Shown here piece by piece: positions 9,143 through 12,301 of a stretch of DNA of 12,301 nt. Both the position numbers and the translations under genes were made by a program. Below the pieces are notes generated by a model that worked only from the letters and a program-made list of their open reading frames with translations, was not told where the DNA came from and did not search any database. Positions within the stretch are counted from its first letter, which is position 1. Each line of letters opens with the position of its first letter. The stretch lies in the NCBI RefSeq assembly GCF_036311985.1, contig NZ_JAZDCJ010000079.1; one strand, 5' to 3'. This DNA is from JAZDCJ01 sp036311985. Lineage in GTDB: Bacteria > Actinomycetota > Actinomycetes > Actinomycetales > Micrococcaceae.

Positions 9143-10060
9143 TCAGGTTTCCGGCGTCTCCTGCCGCAGGCGCAGGCGCCAGCGGCCCGCGTCGCGCTGC
9201 CAGAGGGATCCGACGGCGGTGGCCGCCCCCGGGCCCACGAGCCGGTAGGCGACGTGCACGGCGTCGGGGCCGATCGGTGCGGCCTCGAGGAGCTCGAACC
9301 GCCAGGGCGCGTGCCGTCCGGCCCCGGCCTCCTGCCCGGCCTGTTCCACGAGGAGCGCGATCACGGCGTCGCGCTCGCGCCACGCGCCGCCCGATCCGAT
9401 CTCGCGGAACGCGGGGTGCAGGAGGTAGCTGAGTTCGCCGACCTCGGCGCGGACCTGCGGGTCCAGCAGCGCGCGCTCGAGTGCGACGACGGCGTCGACG
9501 TCGGCCGATCCCGTCCCCGTCTCGGCGGGGTCCTCGAAGGCGGCGAAGAGCGTGTCCTGGCCGGTGGAGGCAGCAGGGGCGGCGGACCGTTCCGCGCCGG
9601 GGAAGCCGGGGCCGGCGTCGACCCTGGATCCGCGCTGGTAGGCCGTGGCCGCGGCCCGGGCGCGCACGTCGGCGGCCTCGTTGAGTCCGTGGCCGGCGTG
9701 GCCCTTGACCCACTCGAAGCTGTAGTCGCGGCCGGCGATGGCCGCGTCGATGTCCTTGAGCAGCTCGACGTTGAGGACGGGCTTGCCGTCAGCCTTGCGC
9801 CAGCCCTTGCGCTTCCAGCCCGGCATCCACTTGGTCACGGCGTTGATGACGTACTGCGAATCGCACAGCACCCGCAAGTGCTCGTCCTTGACGTGCTCCG
9901 TCGCGCGGAAGAGGTCCAGAACGGCCATGAGCTCGCCCATGTTGTTGGTTCCGTGCGGCCACCCTCCGGCGGCCCAGCAGGAATCGTCGACATACCAGGC
10001 CCATCCGGCGGGGCCGGGGTTGCCCAGGGCGGAACCGTCTGCGGCAGCGGTGATCGTCAT
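9143..10060 (-). CDS. RNase HI fused to a DUF4440 (NTF2/SnoaL-like) domain
   Basis: 305-aa two-domain protein. Residues 1 to about 145 are a full RNase HI, an Mg2+ nuclease cutting the RNA strand of RNA-DNA hybrids. All four catalytic acids are in place: D8 (AAADGSALGNPGPAGWAW), E43 (NNMGELMAV), D67 (VLCDSQYVINAV) and D131 (NEAADVRARAAA), plus the GHAGH loop at 120-124. A Gly/Ala/Pro linker (about 145-185) follows. Residues 188-305 resemble DUF4440 NTF2-like domains (VVALERALLDPQVRAEVGEL, LLHPAFREIGSGG, WQRDAGRWRLRL). The ATG at 10060 was chosen over the one at 10069 because AGGA lies eight bases before it, while the upstream ATG has its purines too close. It is cytoplasmic. The C-domain role is unknown, possibly small-ligand binding or dimerisation. 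The N-domain is certain; the C-domain assignment is good. Confidence 0.92.
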   Translation of the reverse strand: MTITAAADGSALGNPGPAGWAWYVDDSCWAAGGWPHGTNNMGELMAVLDLFRATEHVKDEHLRVLCDSQYVINAVTKWMPGWKRKGWRKADGKPVLNVELLKDIDAAIAGRDYSFEWVKGHAGHGLNEAADVRARAAATAYQRGSRVDAGPGFPGAERSAAPAASTGQDTLFAAFEDPAETGTGSADVDAVVALERALLDPQVRAEVGELSYLLHPAFREIGSGGAWRERDAVIALLVEQAGQEAGAGRHAPWRFELLEAAPIGPDAVHVAYRLVGPGAATAVGSLWQRDAGRWRLRLRQETPET

Positions 10061-10068
10061 GGATTCCA

Positions 10069-10072
10069 TCCT
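10069..10072 (-). promoter_or_regulatory. Ribosome binding site selecting RNase H start 10060
   Basis: AGGA (10072-10069) stands eight bases before the ATG at 10060. The competing in-frame ATG at 10069 would overlap this site and have no leader of its own. Confidence 0.55.
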
Positions 10073-10087
10073 GCCACCGCCCGCCGA

Positions 10088-10101
10088 CGGTTCGGCAACC
10101 G
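10088..10101. terminator. Weak hairpin between the reductase and RNase H genes
   Basis: CGGTT-cggc-AACCG forms a 5-bp stem with a four-base loop in the 69-bp gap downstream of the reductase gene. There is no U-tract, so at best it is a weak or L-shaped terminator, or a structure in the RNase H leader. Confidence 0.25.
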
Positions 10102-10129
10102 GCGCGGTCCGTGCGGGTGGCTTGCAGCC

Positions 10130-11239
10130 CTAGGCGGGGTAGAGCGGATTGTGTCCCGCGGCCACGCGCTCCTCCGCGCGGACCGGGCCGGGGGCGGTTC
10201 CCGCGCCGAACGGCGAGCCGCCGAGCGCCTCGCGCCCGTGGGGTTCGAGCCAGCCGGACAGGTCCGGCCCGGCGGGGACGATCTGCGTGGGGTTCACGTC
10301 CTCGTGGACCACGTAGTAGTGGCGCTTGATCTGCTCGAAGTCGACCGTGTCGCCGAAGCCCGGCGTCTGGAACAGGTCCCGCGCGTAGGCCCAGAGGACG
10401 GGCATCTCGCTGAGCTTGTTCCGGTTGCACTTGAAGTGGCCGTGGTAGACCGGGTCGAAGCGGACGAGCGTCGTGAAGAGCCGCACATCGGCCTCGGTGA
10501 TCGCCTCCCCCATGAGGTAGCGCTGCCCGGCGAGCCGGTCCTCGAGCCAGTCGAGGGCGTTGAAGAGCCGGGCGAAGGCGTCGTCGTAGGCCTCCTGGCT
10601 GCCGGCGAAGCCGCAACGGTAGACGCCGTTGTTCACCTCGGTGAAGATCCGTTTGACGACGGGCTCCATGTGCTCGAGCTGCTCGGCCGGCAGGAGGTCC
10701 GGCGCGCCCTCACGGTGGTGGGCCCGCCATTCGGTGGAGAAGTCCAGGGTCATCTGCGGGTAGTTGTTGGTCACGACGCGACCCGTGGGGATGTCCACGA
10801 GGGCGGGGACCGTGATGCCGCGCGGATAGTCCGGGAATCGGGCGAGGTAGTTCTCCTGGAGGCGCTCGGTGCCGAGCACGGGGTCCCGGCCGCCCGGGTC
10901 GAGGTCGAACGTCCAGGAGCGGGAGTCGTGGACGGGACCCGGCGTGCCGAGCGAGATCGCGTCCTCGAGCCCGAGCAGCCGGCGCACGATGATGGCCCGG
11001 TTCGCCCAGGGGCAGGCCCGCGCGGCGATCAGCCGGTAGCGTCCGGCTTCCACGGGCCAGGACTCGGCACCCTCGGACAGCCCGCCGTACGGGTTCCCGA
11101 TCGGGTCGCCCGTCGCGCCGTCCGAGGCGGCGACGGCCTCCGGATCGGCGACGACGCGGTCCTCGATGTAGTTCGTGTCCCGCGTGAACTCGCCCCCGGT
11201 GATGTAGGAGCCCTTCGTGGTGTACTCGTTCTCGCCCAT
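10130..11239 (-). CDS. Xi-class glutathione S-transferase family, glutathionyl-hydroquinone reductase homologue
   Basis: 369-aa homologue of E. coli YqjG / yeast Ecm4 (Xi-class GST). In characterised members, an active-site Cys attacks the thioether of a glutathionyl-hydroquinone and releases free hydroquinone. A thioredoxin-fold N-half carries RACPWANR with C76, the family CPWA box. The C-terminal helical domain has the Xi signature YHGHFKCN near residues 263-270 and ends with the family tail NPTQIVPAGPDLSGW ... PHGRE. It is cytoplasmic. The start is ATG at 11239, with AAGG seven bases upstream; a GTG six bases earlier is the alternative. A TAAGGT (-10-like, 11251-11246) lies six bases before the ATG. 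Most actinobacteria use mycothiol, not glutathione, so the real thiol partner here may differ. Family identity is sure; the physiological substrate is not. Confidence 0.93.
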   Translation of the reverse strand: MGENEYTTKGSYITGGEFTRDTNYIEDRVVADPEAVAASDGATGDPIGNPYGGLSEGAESWPVEAGRYRLIAARACPWANRAIIVRRLLGLEDAISLGTPGPVHDSRSWTFDLDPGGRDPVLGTERLQENYLARFPDYPRGITVPALVDIPTGRVVTNNYPQMTLDFSTEWRAHHREGAPDLLPAEQLEHMEPVVKRIFTEVNNGVYRCGFAGSQEAYDDAFARLFNALDWLEDRLAGQRYLMGEAITEADVRLFTTLVRFDPVYHGHFKCNRNKLSEMPVLWAYARDLFQTPGFGDTVDFEQIKRHYYVVHEDVNPTQIVPAGPDLSGWLEPHGREALGGSPFGAGTAPGPVRAEERVAAGHNPLYPA

Positions 11240-11245
11240 GAGCAC

Positions 11246-11251
11246 ACCTTA
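11246..11251 (-). promoter_or_regulatory. Possible -10 box just before the reductase start
   Basis: TAAGGT fits TAnnnT and ends six bases before the ATG at 11239, so a transcript could begin at or next to the start codon. The same bases also supply AAGG as a possible ribosome site, so the two readings compete. No -35 was seen. Confidence 0.3.
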
Positions 11252-11313
11252 GACCGGTGGCGTGCGCTTAGGCTCCCTGCCGGCGGTCGTCAGAGGCCTT
11301 GTGAAAAAAGTGC

Positions 11314-11343
11314 TTGACGGGGTGGGTTGCTGGGGTGTGTGAT
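11314..11343 (+). promoter_or_regulatory. Probable promoter of the secreted-protein gene
   Basis: TTGACG (11314-11319) is followed after 18 bases by TGTGAT (11338-11343). An A-run (AAAAAA, 11304-11309) sits just upstream like an UP element and is rare in this GC-rich DNA. The predicted start of transcription near 11350 lies after the ATG at 11342, which argues for translation from GTG 11420. Confidence 0.5.
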
Positions 11344-11370
11344 GTCGCTGAGTCATTCGCTTGGTTTTCT

Positions 11371-11393
11371 CGGCCCGCTGTTCTGGCGGGCCG
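11371..11393 (+). other. Perfect 8-bp stem-loop near the 5' end of the secreted-protein gene
   Basis: CGGCCCGC (11371-11378) and GCGGGCCG (11386-11393) pair perfectly around a seven-base loop, tgttctg. If the gene starts at 11420, this is an untranslated leader hairpin ending 13 bases before the G-rich ribosome site. If it starts at 11342, the hairpin is inside the coding region. Confidence 0.55.
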
Positions 11394-11406
11394 TTCCGGT
11401 ACTCGT

Positions 11407-11412
11407 GGGGGG
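11407..11412 (+). promoter_or_regulatory. G-rich ribosome site for GTG 11420
   Basis: A run of six G lies seven bases before GTG 11420 and can pair with the CCUCC anti-Shine-Dalgarno with one G-U wobble. It supports 11420 over ATG 11342, which has only CTGGGG nearby. Confidence 0.4.
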
Positions 11413-11419
11413 TTCTGCC

Positions 11420-12190
11420 GTGGTCTCTTTCCCTGTTCGCGCGCGCGGTTTCTCGACGTTGGCCGTGGCTTCGCTTGCCGTGTGGTCGTTGCTGGGGGCG
11501 GGTTTGGTTCCCGCGGTGGCGGCGCCGCTCGTGTCGGATCCGCCCGCGGAGCAGGGTGCGGCCGTGGAGCAGGTGTCCTCGAGGCCTGATGCGGTCTCGG
11601 CGCAGGTGACGGCCCGGGCGACGGGGCAGCGGGTGGAGGATGTTTCCCAGCGTACGGAGACCTCGCAGGTCTTCGCCCTGCCCGAGGGCGGGTGGGCTTT
11701 GGAGGCCCATTCGGCGCCGGTGTTCCGGGAGGCGGAGGACGGGTCGATGGTCCCGATCCCTGACACTGCGGGCTTCACCTCCTCGGGTGCGGCGTTCACG
11801 GGTGCGGGGGCGCGGTTGAGGGTCTCGGAGGGCGCGGAGCCGGGCGTGGACGGTTCGGTGGCGTTGGTGGAGTTGGAGGGCACCGGGGAGCGGGCCGGGC
11901 AGTCGATGACCCTGGGCTGGGAGGGGCCGCTGCCGGAGCCGGTGTTCGAGGACGGGCAGGCGGTCTTCGACGAGGGCGTGGAGGTCCCGGTCGAGGCCCC
12001 GGCCGACGCCGTAGCGGACGAGGCCGCGCCGGACGGGGCCGGGCCGGAGGGCGCCGTGGACGGTGCTCCGGCCGCGGAGTCGTCGGATGATCCGGCCACC
12101 GTTACGGAGGCCTCTCCGGGTGCCGCCACGGGTGTGGAGGCGCCGGCGGGGGTCGAGGCCGCTGTTCCGGGGACGGGTCTGTCAGATTAA
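11420..12190 (+). CDS. Secreted N-terminal fragment of an Rhs/DNRLRE-type surface protein, truncated by an IS element
   Basis: 256-aa reading frame, probably the front of a much larger wall-associated or polymorphic-toxin protein. From GTG 11420 it begins MVSFPVRARGF, then a hydrophobic stretch ending GLVPAVAA: a standard Sec signal peptide of about 34 residues. ATG 11342 would add 26 residues and give an unusual leader. The region TSQVFALPEGGWALEAHSAPVF with DGSMVPIPDT, and LGWEGPLPEPVFEDGQAVF, resembles the N-terminal module of actinobacterial DNRLRE/Rhs proteins. From about residue 190 on it is an Ala/Glu/Asp/Pro-rich linker. The last residues and the TAA stop (12188-12190) lie in what looks like the end of an IS256-family element starting near 12175, so the original gene probably continued. 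Function as it stands is doubtful. Similarity is from memory of family patterns, hence moderate confidence. Confidence 0.6.
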   Translation: MVSFPVRARGFSTLAVASLAVWSLLGAGLVPAVAAPLVSDPPAEQGAAVEQVSSRPDAVSAQVTARATGQRVEDVSQRTETSQVFALPEGGWALEAHSAPVFREAEDGSMVPIPDTAGFTSSGAAFTGAGARLRVSEGAEPGVDGSVALVELEGTGERAGQSMTLGWEGPLPEPVFEDGQAVFDEGVEVPVEAPADAVADEAAPDGAGPEGAVDGAPAAESSDDPATVTEASPGAATGVEAPAGVEAAVPGTGLSD

Positions 12191-12301
12191 CGGTGGATCT
12201 GGCCTGGCGCATTGTCAGTTGATTCGGCCTTCGAAGGTGATAGCGAAGGCGTTGAGCGCGGGCTTCCACCTCGTGACCCACCGTGCCCGACCTTGCCCCG
12301 T
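12175..12301 (-). mobile_element. Right end of an IS256-family insertion sequence
   Basis: The candidate terminal inverted repeat starts at GGGTCTGTCAGATTAACGG (12175-12193), followed by a 21-base spacer and the transposase stop. The element continues past the window, so the other terminus and the target duplication cannot be seen. If the boundary is right, the flanking copy of the duplication (8-9 bp in this family) would end at 12174. Confidence 0.75.
12215..12301 (-). CDS. IS256-family (Mutator-type) transposase, C-terminal 28 residues
   Basis: The minus strand reads in frame from the window edge to a TGA at 12217-12215. The peptide contains RWVTRWKPALNAFAITFEGRIN, the characteristic C-terminus of actinobacterial IS256-family transposases (RW.xRWKxALNAFAITFxxR). 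This DDE transposase would move the element by a copy-out/paste-in mechanism, per family knowledge. The catalytic residues lie outside the window, so whether the element is intact is unknown. Confidence 0.88.
   Translation of the reverse strand, partial: TGQGRARWVTRWKPALNAFAITFEGRIN

Noticed and set aside
7401..9248. 615-codon plus-strand open frame opposite the serine hydrolase
   Set aside because: Antisense shadow. The minus strand shows the S-x-x-K, Tyr and HDG motifs of the hydrolase in the expected order.
9140..11317. 725-codon plus-strand open frame opposite RNase H and the reductase
   Set aside because: It spans two well-supported minus-strand genes and the gap between them, and its composition is Gly/Val/Arg-biased shadow sequence.
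11345..11420. Stem-loop 11371-11393 as an intrinsic terminator
   Set aside because: No U-tract follows it and it lies at the beginning of the gene, not the end. A leader structure or chance is more likely.

Overview
The window looks like chromosomal DNA from a high-GC actinobacterium, most likely of the Micrococcaceae (Arthrobacter/Kocuria/Micrococcus-like). The signs are very high GC at third codon positions, frequent GTG starts, starts with little or no leader, and the style of the RNase H and Rhs-like proteins. This placement is inferred from sequence character only.

Positions 1-6075 (minus strand) hold a complete glycine-cleavage / one-carbon operon: promoter, tandem glycine riboswitch, gcvP (P protein), gcvT (T protein), gcvH (lipoyl H protein) and glyA (serine hydroxymethyltransferase, cut by the left window edge a few residues before its end). 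GcvP decarboxylates glycine and loads the aminomethyl group on the GcvH lipoyl arm. GcvT passes the methylene group to tetrahydrofolate. GlyA can use that methylene-THF with a second glycine to make serine. The riboswitch lets glycine itself control the set. The L protein (lipoamide dehydrogenase) is not in the window.

Positions 6090-8022 hold an SGNH-family hydrolase (minus). Divergent from it lie two unrecognised plus-strand genes, a small membrane-anchored or secreted protein and a 262-residue protein, coupled by a GTGA overlap.

Positions 7932-11239 (minus) hold three separately spaced genes: a serine hydrolase of the beta-lactamase/esterase family, a two-domain protein joining RNase HI to a DUF4440/NTF2-like domain, and a Xi-class glutathionyl-hydroquinone reductase homologue. 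The 262-residue gene and the serine hydrolase overlap tail to tail by 91 bp.

Positions 11246-12301 hold the secreted N-terminal part of what looks like a large Rhs/DNRLRE-type cell-surface or polymorphic-toxin protein. It appears broken by an IS256-family insertion sequence whose right end and last 28 transposase codons fill the right edge of the window. The gene's stop codon lies inside the element.

I found no tRNA, rRNA or CRISPR array. The most unusual items are the RNase HI-DUF4440 fusion, the coupled orphan gene pair, the IS-broken surface protein, and the leader sequence that could link the riboswitch to gcvP translation.
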